64,000 nt of DNA from Craspedostauros australis (taxonomy: Eukaryota; Bacillariophyta; Bacillariophyceae; Mastogloiales; Achnanthaceae): assembly GCA_026770025.1 (NCBI GenBank), contig JAMXDE010000082.1:1-64000 (forward strand), in the 5' to 3' direction. Under the pieces are notes generated by a model, which did not search any database, was not told the DNA's origin, and was given only the letters and a program-made list of their open reading frames with translations. Of this stretch, positions 12,549-22,427 are shown piece after piece. The position numbers and the translations under genes were made by a program. The first letter of the stretch is position 1. Each line of letters starts with the position of its first letter.

Positions 12549-12845
12549 TTAGGCCGGGGTTGGATGAGCGCGTCTTCTGCGCTTCAGCCACATGAACAGG
12601 GTGCCAGAGGCAGTCGGTTCATGCAACATCTGTGTGGTTTGCTCGACCCATATCGCGACCTGCGCTATGTGCGCGTCTGCTGTTGGTGCCGTCCGTTGAA
12701 TCCTGTGGTGAGTGGGCCGATGGTGCTCGCGGCGGAGACGAAATGATTCTGATCTATTGCGAAGAGCTTGATTTATTCCGGCTTCAGCCAAGTCTTGACC
12801 TTCAAAAAGTGCTTCGTTTCGAGCTGCCCATTGCTCCCACGCCAT
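12549..12845 (-). pseudogene. LINE C-terminal remnant
   Basis: A 98-residue minus-strand frame containing WEQWAARNEALF, the W-x2-W-x2-R-N signature that follows the zinc finger at the C-terminus of the LINE copies at 31.8, 54.6 and 15.3 kb. A Gln/Arg-rich tail follows. No RT or RNase H is attached, so this is a short scrap. The family assignment rests on one motif. Confidence 0.5.
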
Positions 12846-14832
12846 GCGCTAGATGCAACATATGAGCTATCCAGACCATTTCGCCACGGACTTTCTGGAT
12901 TGTTGCCGCCTCAGAAAAACCCCTCTACATCGGTTCCCAGATCCTCGTGCATGACACAACATCATGCAGCATCGTTGTCCTTCTTTGATCATCAGACCAG
13001 CAACGTCAGAGCCACCAGTCATCCTGTTCCGTTCACCGCTCTACTACAATCAAGAGCTGACATCTCGTCCCATCGCACGGTGCATGCAGGGCATCGCTCA
13101 CTCTCGCGCTGCAATCAGAAGACGACAGTCAAGTTATCATAAATCAGCCTTTCACCCTTTTACAAGAAAGTTGGCACATGTGCTGCATAGTTCCATGGCA
13201 CAAGTGGAGCACCGAGCACGGAACGAAAACAGCAATGACAACACCAATATTCGAATGGAGAAATGGAACAAAATGAAAACAGCACCGCACGACCTATTGT
13301 TGGTGATAGGAGCCCAAGCATTTGTACAACTTTCATTTGTGGCAGCCATGCACACACCTGGCAGGACGGTTCCATGGGTGAGAGACGAGTGCACCCAAGG
13401 ATGGAGAGTAAAACGATCGCCAGCGACTGGCGCGCACCTCCAAAGTGGCAAAAAGTGAGCGACGTCACTTCACAGGTTGGAGTTCAGACAGGCCAAAAAA
13501 TGTGCCGTGGGCCAACTGAACCATTGACTCGTCATTTTTTGTTTCCTGTGGAGCAAAACGCTAGTTCATAATCCCTGCAAAATATCATGCAAAACACGAA
13601 ATGGCTGAGACTGCAATCACCATGAACTACGGCAGCAAGCTGAGTATAGCAGGAAAATGGACAGCAGCTCTCTTGCGGTAGCCTACTTATTACGTTTGTT
13701 GCGGGGATGATGCGGATGGTGCTCTCCGTGTCCTTGAATATGTGCCGGTTGTGAAAAATGGAATCTGCAGCGAGATCGCAATGTGTCACGACCGATCATA
13801 CTTCAATTGCATGGGCTCGCAATGATCATGAGATTGGTGGCCGTCGCCGCGAAAGCATAACTTCATTCTTTTGTGCTGTTGGCGTTGTTCCTTGGTCCGT
13901 CTGGTTGTTTCTTGTGAACCGCATTCCAAAAGTAACGAATACGTGGTCGAGTATTCGTAGCGTGGCTATTGCGTTGATACATGCCGCGAATGGTTGGAGT
14001 TGGTCCTCAAGGTCACAACGTAGTCCTCTGAATTGCATGTCCGTAGGCACATACGTACCAATGACCTGGAACGTAACCGCGTGATGCAGCGGATCAAAAG
14101 TGTATGTAGCTGGTACCCCCAAAATGATCCGACTACTATGTGATAGATCGCAGTCTTAGAATACAGCTACTTGGGTTTTATGACTAGTTGACTGAGGTGC
14201 GGAAGCTGATGGTCTGATGATTGCCATACACCGCGGGCAAGTGCGAGGAGTGTGTGTGTGTGCTCAGTGAAACGGATGCGAAACCAAACGGATGTGTTGA
14301 TATGTTGAAAATTGAGTCTGATAGGATAGCGTCCAGTGATCGAATTACTTGGGAGACTGAACGTCTTTGGTTGAGCATTGTCGATCGATGATTGTCGCAT
14401 AGGGGCATGGCCCCACGAAGGATCATGCGTTGGAGGATGCGCACATTCTCGGCGCACTGAGGATGCGGCCCGATGCTTTTGGCGCGAACTGACCGATCGG
14501 TATTTCTTTTTGTCCAGGTCTGAGTCCAGCTTGGGAACAGTCGTGGACTTGAGTCCGCTCACATTTTGAGATGTGTGCACAACTGCAATGATACCGACAC
14601 ACAGGCGTCATGTGGATTCAGGCGCCGCCTCGGTGATCTAGAGAGTTGCAGTGGGATGGCGACGGCATCTACATCAGAAATGATTCGCCATGACCACGCA
14701 GATCATCTGATCGACCATCTGAATAATAATAATAACTCACTGACTATCCCTTGCATTCAAGGTTGCCTCGAAGGCTTCATAGTCGCCCGCAAACGACGAG
14801 CCAAAAGGCCGACCACGCCAGAACGACTTCTA
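12846..14832. other. No recognisable gene
   Basis: Unclassified sequence. The minus-strand frames at 13826-14122 and 14167-14580 have no motif I can place. A short ATA-type microsatellite lies near 14724. It may be further decayed transposon. Confidence 0.4.
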
Positions 14833-15348
14833 TTAGGATCTCGCTTCCCTGCCTTCCACAGATTGCCATCTCCATAAATCACATAGAACATACCGCACTG
14901 GGCACCCGATTCCACATCCGCCGTGCACTTCACCCATATCATGTATTCCCGCGTCTCCGCCTCGCTTGTTCACGCTCTGCCCTCCTTGACCGGAGCCTGC
15001 TCGCGCACTTCCTCTTCTGCCCCTCCTGATGCCATAATCCTCCCTTTGGCGCCCTCTTCGTTGCCTGTCACCCATGGTGGGCGTTGCTGCTCCTGTCCTT
15101 GGCCCCGTCTGCCATAACCGGCTTGCCGCTGTTCCTACTCTGGCCGCCTCCACATGCCGTACCCGCGCAAGTTGCTCATCCACTGGCATTCTCTGGACCT
15201 GCTCCTTGCTCGTGTTCTCCAGCAGCCCCGCGTCCCTCCATAATAATCCTCTACTCCCTCACTGCTACACCACTTCCACCTTCTCTTGCGCCTGCTGGAC
15301 CTTCTCTGTCTATTTGCTCCAAAGCTCATCCTCGTGCAGTGCCTGATT

Positions 15349-16080
15349 TCATGCTTTCCACGCCACCCATCGTACTTCCCACAGGCCTCGAATCGCTTGG
15401 CTAATCCAATGCGTTGGCGTATCTCTACTGCCACTTCGCCGCATCGTTTCAGTCCGTACTCGCCGCCACTGCCAAGACCACCTCCCCATCACCATCTTGT
15501 CCCATCCAATCTTGCCTTGCGCCATCGATGCTCTGTGCACATCAGACCACCCTTGCGGTTCCGCCTCGCGCTGTTCTGTCCACATTCGCACCTGCCGCAC
15601 GATCTCTTGTACCATTTGCGGATCCCCCTCGTCCATTCTCATCGCGCGCGCCCACTTCTCCAAAGCGGCATGCCTCACTTGCATCGCAGCAGGATGCTGA
15701 CACTGCATCACATGCGCCTTCATCTCTTCCTCTGTTTTGCATACCAGGCATAGGCCATCGCTCCAGAATCTCCACTTCCGCATATTCCTGCCGACCGGTC
15801 CGAAATGCGCCGCGTGCTTCACCACCCATCGTCGCCTTCCATTCTCCAGCCCATGCATCGTCGCTCGTATAGAATGACCGTCGACATCAGCCATCTCCTC
15901 CCAGTCCATTTTGCCTGTCCTACTCTGCCACTGCTCGGTTTTCTGCCACTGCACGTGTTCCCACAGAGTATCCTTCGTGCTCGCGCAAGCCTTCTCTCCC
16001 CCTATCCACACTGACCACTCATCTCCATGCAGTTCCTCATCACGCTCCGGACCGTTCCGTCCCTGCTCCGCTCCCGCCAT
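15349..16080 (-). pseudogene. LINE C-terminal domain remnant with zinc finger
   Basis: A 243-residue minus-strand frame ending a non-LTR retrotransposon protein. It has a zinc-binding motif CLVCKTEEEMKAHVMQC (C-x2-C-x7-H-x3-C), then a Trp-rich stretch (IGWDKMVMGRW, IRGLWEVRWVAWKA). The frame is stopped by TGA exactly where the related copies have Arg in W-x2-W-x2-R-N, and the continuation NQALHEDELWSK is readable beyond it. That is most simply CGA changed to TGA. A further in-frame stop follows. RT and RNase H are absent. Confidence 0.7.
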
Positions 16081-16559
16081 TTTGTCGACATCGTCGTTCC
16101 AGTGCGATGATCGACCATCTGAATACCTGCGATACTACGCTGCGATCATCTCTCTTTCACATGCCACCGATCACACGCATACTGGCGACCGCCACCACAT
16201 TCTTTCAAATTCGCCACACCAATCAATCATCCTGCTCCCACTACGGATTCCTGATGATGTGCGCCCTCTGGAAATGGCCAATAGCCCGACCGCAAACGAT
16301 CAAAGGTAACAATCATGTTCGATGATGGCACTACCCATACATGGGTCGCCCTGCTCGTTCGCGTCCTCATTCCACTCTGGTCAAGTCTCATCTGTCTGCC
16401 TACACTGTAGCTGACCCGCTCAATTATGTACAATGGGGTACGACACAATCCATTGCGCTTGGATCAGCACTGATATGTCGGTCGTATCGGCGCTCCGCTC
16501 GATTGGTGTCTCCTTTTCGTCCTGCTCTACTCCCCACACTGCAGTCGTCCATTTTCTGG
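16081..16559. other. No recognisable gene
   Basis: Between the LINE scrap and the tandem duplication. The phrase GATCGACCATCTGAATA occurs at 14709 and again at 16106, so a short direct repeat brackets the LINE scrap. Nothing else seen. Confidence 0.35.
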
Positions 16560-17424
16560 AGTCGACCCATGGACGAACGATGACGGAAAAAAGAGACGAC
16601 GGCGACACACAAAACTCGGATCGGATCCACAACAAAACTCCTCCAATCGCCGTGCGCATCCTCACTCTACTCAGTTCTGGGACATCATGGCCGATTCCCG
16701 TCGCATGTAACACAATCCAAAGCAGAGAAATCACACGACCATGAGAGTAATACCATTCCTAACAGGCATCATACTATGATTGTCTGAATTATATGTTATA
16801 ACATAAAAGTGCGCTCTCCTCGTATTCGTTATGCCATCGTATTGCGCATCACATCACGATGATGTGGTGATGAGGATGAGTTGGACATCATTGAAATCAC
16901 CTCGATCGTGTGGTAGTGTAGTAGCGTAGTAGCGTGGGAGCGTAGTCGCGTGGGAGCGTAGTACCTTAGTATAGTAGCATAGTGTTTTCAGTACAATAGC
17001 GATGATGTTGTGGTGAGCAGTCGCGAAAACGCTCTGTGATGGCTGTGCGCGTCATGCTTTTGTCGGCCATTTTCCGGAGTCGACTCATGGACGAACGATG
17101 ACGGAAAAAAGAGACGACGGCGACACACAAAACTCGGATCGGATCCACAACAAAACTCCTCCAATCGCCGTGCGCATCCTCACTCTCCTCAGTTCTGGGA
17201 CATCATGGCCGATTCCTGTCGCATGTAACACAATCCAAAGCAGAGAAAGCACACGACCATGAGAGTAATACCATTCCTAACAGGCATCACACTATGATTG
17301 TCTGAATTATATGTTATAACATAAAAGTGCGCTCTCCTCGTATTCGTTATGCCATCGTATTGCGCATCACATCGTGATGATGTGGTGACGAGGATGAGTT
17401 GGACATCATTGAAATCACCTCGAT

Positions 17425-17515
17425 CGTGTAGTAGTGTAGTAGTGTAGTAGTGTAGTAGTGTAGTAGTGTAGTAGTGTAGTAGCGTAGTAGTGTAGTAGCA
17501 TCGTGGTGGAGTACC
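17425..17515 (+). repeat. TAGTAGTG-type microsatellite
   Basis: Runs of GTAGTAGTGTAGTAG with an octamer-like period, interrupted near its end by GTAGCG. A shorter, more degenerate version lies at about 16913-16960 in the first duplicate. Confidence 0.85.
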
Positions 17516-17527
17516 GTAGTATAATAA

Positions 17528-17564
17528 TATACTATAGTATTATATAGTATAATACTATAGTATA
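17528..17564. repeat. Perfect AT-rich hairpin, 17-bp arms
   Basis: TATACTATAGTATTATA, then TAG, then its exact reverse complement. Only one G or C pair type interrupts A/T, so the sequence could extrude as a cruciform. The first duplicate lacks it. Confidence 0.85.
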
Positions 17565-17655
17565 GTAGCATAGTGTTATCAGTACAATAGCGATGGTGTT
17601 GTGGTGAGCAGTCGCGAAAACGCTCTGTGATGGCTATGCGCGTCATGCTTTTTTG

Positions 17656-17999
17656 TTTGTGCGAAGTACTCCGAATCGAATCGTCATCGAAGTTTTGTGA
17701 TCACCGTGTGTATCCTCATCCTCGTCGATTCTGGGATCGACCATGGCCGATCTGTGCGAACGGCTGAGATGACGGAAGCAAAAAGGCATGACCAATTCGC
17801 AACAAAAGTTTCTCCGATCGCCGCGAACATCCTCGCTCTCCTTGATTCTGATCACACCCCGATCGTTTCTGTTTTGGACCGAAAGTCGACGCACGATTCG
17901 AATCACTGCGTACCAGCACCAACACACACTGTGAAGCACACCAAAACGCCACGAGAGATGCACCAGAAGTCGCTGGATCACAATTGCTATTCTTCACGT
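17656..17999. other. Region 3' of the recombinase gene
   Basis: No gene seen. It contains the 3' flank of the minus-strand recombinase and partly echoes phrases of the neighbouring tandem duplication (CATGGCCGAT, ATCCTC). Confidence 0.35.
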
Positions 18000-20681
18000 C
18001 TACTTGTTGGCTTTGGCGGCGGCTTTGGCGGCGGCTTCGGAGGCCTTCTTTTTGGCTCTGTTCCTTTTGCCGATTGCGATGTTGAGTTGGCCAGTGGCCA
18101 TCTTGCCAAACTCTCTGTGTATGTTCGCTAATGCTGCTGGCCCTTCAACGCCGAGCTCAGCGAGACGCTCGAACTCCTCCCAAATGAACTTGCGACGGTT
18201 CCAAATGAACTTGTTGTTGCTGTTCTTCAAGTCCGTTTCTTTGTTCATCTCTTTTGCTGCCATCAACCCATACAATCCCTCATGATACTCTCTCCAGAGC
18301 AGCTCCAACGTACCTAGTTGCGGGGTGAGGACTGCTCTCCCAGGATCGGGTTTGTTCGTCCGCTGTGACATCGCAGCTGCTCTTGCTCTCGCTTGCTTCG
18401 CGATTCGCTTCCGCTCTGCCGCCACAGCTGCGGCTTGCTCCAATCTCTGCTCTTCCAGCCTTGCTTCGGCCTCTGCCTGTGCTGCAGGAGACAGTTCTGG
18501 CTCGACCTCCATAGGTGCAAATGTTACAGTTGGTGTAGGTGCATCGATCAGCGTTGGCAGAGATGGCTCAGTTTCTTCGGTTGGTGCTGTCTCGGTCGGT
18601 GTTGGTGGCACAGACACATCAATTGGTACTGTCTCGGTTGGTGGTGTGGATGGCACAGGCACATCAATTGGCACAGATGCTGCTGGTGCCAGATCGATGG
18701 TGGGCGGTTGATGATGGCTGCTGTTCTTCGTGAGAAGATCGAGGAGGACGTCGAGCTTGTTCTCCATCCTGTCTAGCTTCGTCTCCATCAGGTCCAGCTT
18801 CATCTCCATCTTGTTGCTCTTGAGCTGGTTGCATGCAACAGTGGTCCTCACCGTCTCTATACCCGACTTGATGCCATCGAGCGCCAGCTGCTGGGTCTCC
18901 AACATGGTTACAGTGACCCTTCCCACCCCTTCGGCATGTTGGTAGGCCTCAAATGGATTACCACCTGTGCCAGCAGCTCGATTGATGATAGGACGTGGGC
19001 CCTCAGCGATCTTGAGCATGCCGCGTACGTTGCCGACGTAGAGGCAGACTCGCTCCACTGGGTTAGCATCTGGGTCCAAGTTAGATTTCTGTGCCAGCTC
19101 GCGGTAGGCCTTACGCACACTGTCAGAGAGCCATGCAGGCATCATCTTGGAGGCATGTGCGTCCATTGCACCCCACAGCAGGCCACGAGCAAATGCAAGG
19201 GCAAGGGGACGGGCAAGACGATGTCGGATCTTCCTTGCGACATTGTCGAGGAGCCAATCATCTGTGACGACTTCAGGCTTGACAATCTTGTAGGTGCATG
19301 GTGCTTCGGGCGTGGATCTGCATGCTACCTCTGCATCAGGATACGAGAGAGTGGCAGGAACGTACTTGTTCAGAATAGTTCGCTGGGGCAGCATCCAGCG
19401 GGCGCGCTCTACGACGGTAGTGAAGCAGCAACCAACGTTCATTGCGTGGGTGGCGGAACACTTGCGGATGGAGTGGGTTCCGAGGCGCTTGATGGGCCCT
19501 TCGCTAGAGATGACCTTGAACTCTGGATCGTTCACGCAGTGGGAGATCGCATCCTTCGTTACTGATAGAGTCAGCTTGGGCACCTTGTCGCCAGTACCAC
19601 GCATGGAGAACAGGTAGGGCTCCTCTCGTTCTGTCTTGTGCATAGATGCCTCCATATGGATGGCAAGAGCAAGGATCGGACAGTACTTGATATCGAATGA
19701 TCCGACAATAATCTGCAATGCAATCCTGCTGATCTCTGCAGCATTCTTGGACTTCATGACTTTGATGCCGATATGGCCAGGAGCATTTGGGATGGTGGAG
19801 AAGTAGCTGAACCGAAGGTTCGCAATATCGTCACAGCGACCAATAAGATGGAATTGCAACTTGAAAAATGCGGTGAGACTGTACGCAGCGACATCATCGC
19901 TGGAGTCAGCGAGCATAGACAGGACCTGTTCAAACTCTTCGAGCTCAAATGGTTCCCTCTCGCTCCCCTCCTTGCAATCTCCTTTCTTTTCCAGCTTCTT
20001 GACTGCATTGATCACATCCCAGACAGGCTGACTGCGGCATGGATTACCAACCTCGTGTCGATTGGACCATCTATTTTCCCCATCAATCATGATGCTGGAG
20101 ATAGCAGAATAGTAGCCCCTCAGTGTTCCAAGCCTCGCATAGGAGGATGAGGCACCAGGAGCAGGATTCTCTGTTCCAAATGCCTTCTTGCGCAAGAAGT
20201 TGGCAACATGCACAGGACGGACAGCATCGTACTGCTCACGAGTGAAGGGAAGCACTCCCTTCTTGATCTCCTTGATGTCGTCTCTGGTGAATTGCAGATC
20301 GAAGACATATGCCATGAATGCAATCACCTTCGCGTTTTTGCTTTGCTGTGCTGTAGATACAGTATGCACAGTGCAAGCAGCTGCAGTAGTCTCAACCGCG
20401 GCGCCAGTATTGGCAGTGTTGGGTTCGGCGGCGAGCGTAGCAGCGGGCGCAGTGGTGGGTGCATCAACGACCATTGCTCCAGGTCCAGTAGCAGGAACTG
20501 CAGTGGGTGGAGCAGGAAGCACCGTGGTGGGCACAGCGGCGGGTGCAGCGACGGGTGCAGCGACGGGTGCAGCAACGGGAGCTGCGATGGGTACAGCGTT
20601 GAGCGTAGCAGTGGGCGGATCAGCAGCAGCCACGACGGAACGCGCAGTTGGATTGGCGGTGGGATTGGCGGTGGTGGTCAT
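18000..20681 (-). CDS. Crypton-like tyrosine recombinase
   Basis: An intact 893-residue protein, probably a DNA-cutting tyrosine recombinase encoded by a mobile element. Residues 1-105 are Ala/Pro/Thr-rich with AAPV repeats. The catalytic domain spans about 115-445. R282 lies in LIGRCDDIANLRF, a candidate lysine in the KVMKSKNA hairpin, H403 and R406 in THSIRKCSATH, W429, and the nucleophile Y440 in LNKYV. This is the R-K-H-R-W-Y set of the superfamily. A coiled coil (LDLMETKLDRMENKLDVLLDLL, about 627-655) and a Pro-rich linker follow. Residues about 788-850 (ELLWREYHEGLYG, then WNRRKFIWEEF) resemble the GCR1_C DNA-binding domain carried by some Cryptons. A Lys/Ala-rich tail ends at TAG. The ATG at 20681 is the first in frame. 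It lies about 0.5 kb from the right border of the 14.8 kb insertion and reads inward. The recombinase call is firm; the GCR1_C assignment is by motif only. Confidence 0.85.
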   Translation of the reverse strand: MTTTANPTANPTARSVVAAADPPTATLNAVPIAAPVAAPVAAPVAAPAAVPTTVLPAPPTAVPATGPGAMVVDAPTTAPAATLAAEPNTANTGAAVETTAAACTVHTVSTAQQSKNAKVIAFMAYVFDLQFTRDDIKEIKKGVLPFTREQYDAVRPVHVANFLRKKAFGTENPAPGASSSYARLGTLRGYYSAISSIMIDGENRWSNRHEVGNPCRSQPVWDVINAVKKLEKKGDCKEGSEREPFELEEFEQVLSMLADSSDDVAAYSLTAFFKLQFHLIGRCDDIANLRFSYFSTIPNAPGHIGIKVMKSKNAAEISRIALQIIVGSFDIKYCPILALAIHMEASMHKTEREEPYLFSMRGTGDKVPKLTLSVTKDAISHCVNDPEFKVISSEGPIKRLGTHSIRKCSATHAMNVGCCFTTVVERARWMLPQRTILNKYVPATLSYPDAEVACRSTPEAPCTYKIVKPEVVTDDWLLDNVARKIRHRLARPLALAFARGLLWGAMDAHASKMMPAWLSDSVRKAYRELAQKSNLDPDANPVERVCLYVGNVRGMLKIAEGPRPIINRAAGTGGNPFEAYQHAEGVGRVTVTMLETQQLALDGIKSGIETVRTTVACNQLKSNKMEMKLDLMETKLDRMENKLDVLLDLLTKNSSHHQPPTIDLAPAASVPIDVPVPSTPPTETVPIDVSVPPTPTETAPTEETEPSLPTLIDAPTPTVTFAPMEVEPELSPAAQAEAEARLEEQRLEQAAAVAAERKRIAKQARARAAAMSQRTNKPDPGRAVLTPQLGTLELLWREYHEGLYGLMAAKEMNKETDLKNSNNKFIWNRRKFIWEEFERLAELGVEGPAALANIHREFGKMATGQLNIAIGKRNRAKKKASEAAAKAAAKANK

Positions 20682-21174
20682 GCTGGCGATATCAAGCTGG
20701 TTGGCAGTATGCAGGGTGGTATGATGGAGGTGGGAGGATGACTTTCATTGCAAAACAAGGGCACCATGGTGGAGAACATCAAGCATCTGTTGCGCTGCTG
20801 TTCCGCTGCTGCTCCGCTGCTGTTTTTGTTCCGATCGGTCTGTGAGCCAAATTATGTGTCGCGCAAGACGAAGAAAATGCCGATTCAAATCTGGCAAAAA
20901 AGGGTCCGTCAACGTTTTCCCCCAAAAGAGAGGGCATCCATTCCCATTCATGCATGCAGCCAACAAGGCCGATGACAACAATAAAGTGTACCACAGCAGT
21001 GATTGTCAAATGTTCCGATACCTCCATGACGTCATGGGCATGGGCGTCCGTTGTGCCTCCTGCGATTGGGGGACAGCACTGTCGCAGGACGGGGTGCCCT
21101 AAAAGAGCAGGCGATTCCCTGGCCCCTCATTGGCCCATTTCGATTTTGCGAACCGTGTTTTGGGGGACTACTAC
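20682..21174. other. Upstream region of the recombinase
   Basis: About 0.5 kb between the recombinase start and the right border, expected to hold its promoter. A plus-strand frame at 20842-21102 has three Cys/His pairs but no family I recognise. TTTTGCGAA occurs at 21144-21152, a subterminal copy of the border motif. Confidence 0.4.
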
Positions 21175-21190
21175 TTTTGCGAATCATCGA
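21175..21190 (-). repeat. Right near-terminal inverted repeat of the 14.8 kb insertion
   Basis: TTTTGCGAATCATCGA, the reverse complement of 6358-6373 with one mismatch. It ends one base before the insertion border. Confidence 0.6.
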
Positions 21191-21191
21191 A

Positions 21192-21848
21192 AACACACGA
21201 AAAGGGGCAAGATTTCTGGAGGAAATTTGCAAATGACGATTTCTGAGAGAATTGGAAGATCGTCCGTCCATCCATCAATGGTACCAAGAGAATCTCGAGG
21301 TACTTCCCAACTAAACCTCAGATGACGATATCATCTGACAGACTACTGCATCACCAATGGAACGTGACATCTGGAGAGCAGAAGGACGCCTACTGATGTC
21401 GACAGGATGTCATCATGTCACCACGTCGACATCTGTCTCCAAGTCAGAGCAGGAGGCGAAGATCCGATGACCGAAGGGCATCAGGATCATGGATACAGAA
21501 GGTGAACTTCAAATGGTAAGTACTCATGGAGTAGGAGCCAGTACTGAATGAACGGAGTGTTGAATGCGGAGTACGCATCGAACACGGAGTATCGTGTAGC
21601 ACGAGCACACGATGTTGAGAGAGAGAGAGAGAGAGAATACAGAGAAGAGCGAGAGAGCATCTCGCGTACCGACTCATAATCGGAGACTGAATCTACGAAA
21701 CAGATTGAAGCGCCGAGAGCATCGGGCAAGAGAATGGGCGTACACCGAGAGCATCGGAGTAGCCAAGTAATGAAATAGCAAACAGATGACTATCAACCAA
21801 CACCATCTTCCACGATCGTAGGTTACCGTGAGCGGAACTTGCCAACAC
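21192..21848 (+). repeat. 3' LTR of Copia copy A, second part
   Basis: This matches the complete LTRs from their AACACACGAAAAGG onward and ends TTGCCAACA at 21848, the common LTR end. It includes TACTTCCCAACTAAACCT (21301-21318) and a GA microsatellite (about 21616-21635). It lacks exactly the first part found at 6201-6351, in the same orientation and order, so the two are halves of one LTR. Confidence 0.88.
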
Positions 21849-22427
21849 CCCCACCACCATCGTTCTCGAAGAGGGAGTCGGCGAAGCGGCGAGAGAGGTC
21901 CTGGAGGCCGGACATGACGAGGACAACCAAAAAGGAAGAGAGGAGATCAGCAGTGAAGTTTCATGCAGTACTGTGCGCCGTGATCATGCGACGACAGTGA
22001 CTGATGAATTCCTGTGATCTTATGTGCTTGTGTTGTGACTTTCTGATGTTGGCCTTGCATGGTTGTTGTTGTTGTTGATAGTTCTAGTTGGCCTGTCCCT
22101 ATTAGGCCTAGTGTCAGGAAAGGGCAGTGTGCCATCTGTTCGTTGATTGGCCTGTTTGAGTACCATACGTGGGTCGTGCATCCAGCCTGTTGAGTCGATC
22201 GGGTCAAACACTCTGATGCAAAAGCCTGCTTGATTGATGATTCGTGATGAGTGCGATCATGGAACAGAGAAACAGAACGTGCGAACAAGACAACGACAAC
22301 CTTGCTATTCCTTGCAGCAGTCTGGTCTCATACCATCAGTCAGCATCTTCATCATAAGACCGTGAACACATTGAGCAATCATCCAGCAATTGTTTGTCTA
22401 CCAACAGCTCAACAACCAACGACCAAC
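21849..22427. other. Flank of Copia copy A and upstream region of the ankyrin gene
   Basis: No gene seen. A GTT microsatellite lies near 22062-22078. The 5' leader of the ankyrin-BTB gene is expected here: the gene's frame is open back to at least 22251, but the first convincing ATG is at 22428. Confidence 0.4.

Larger units (their letters stand above)
16560..17655 (+). repeat. Tandem duplication of about 0.52-0.57 kb
   Basis: Two direct copies. The sequence from GGACGAACGATGACGG at 16571 recurs at 17089 and is followed by the same stretch through TGGCTRTGCGCGTCATGC (about 17041-17058 and 17631-17648). The copies differ mainly in a TAGTAG-type microsatellite, short in the first (about 16913-16960) and expanded in the second (about 17425-17515), and in an AT-rich hairpin present only in the second. 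Confidence 0.85.
6352..21191. mobile_element. 14.84 kb insertion inside the Copia copy A LTR
   Basis: Everything between the two LTR pieces is foreign to the LTR. It is flanked by AACACA at 6346-6351 and 21192-21197. Six bases inside the left edge and one base inside the right edge lie inverted copies of TCGATRATTCGCAAAA, matching 15 of 16. Contents are a satellite array, LINE scraps, a tandem duplication and an intact tyrosine recombinase gene reading inward from the right edge. Whether all 14.8 kb moved as one unit, or a smaller element later grew by further insertion and satellite expansion, cannot be decided from the sequence alone. Confidence 0.72.

Noticed and set aside
20188..20741. 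Plus-strand open frames of about 178 codons, Ala/Gly-rich
   Set aside because: Antisense shadows of the Ala/Pro-repeat N-terminus of the recombinase.
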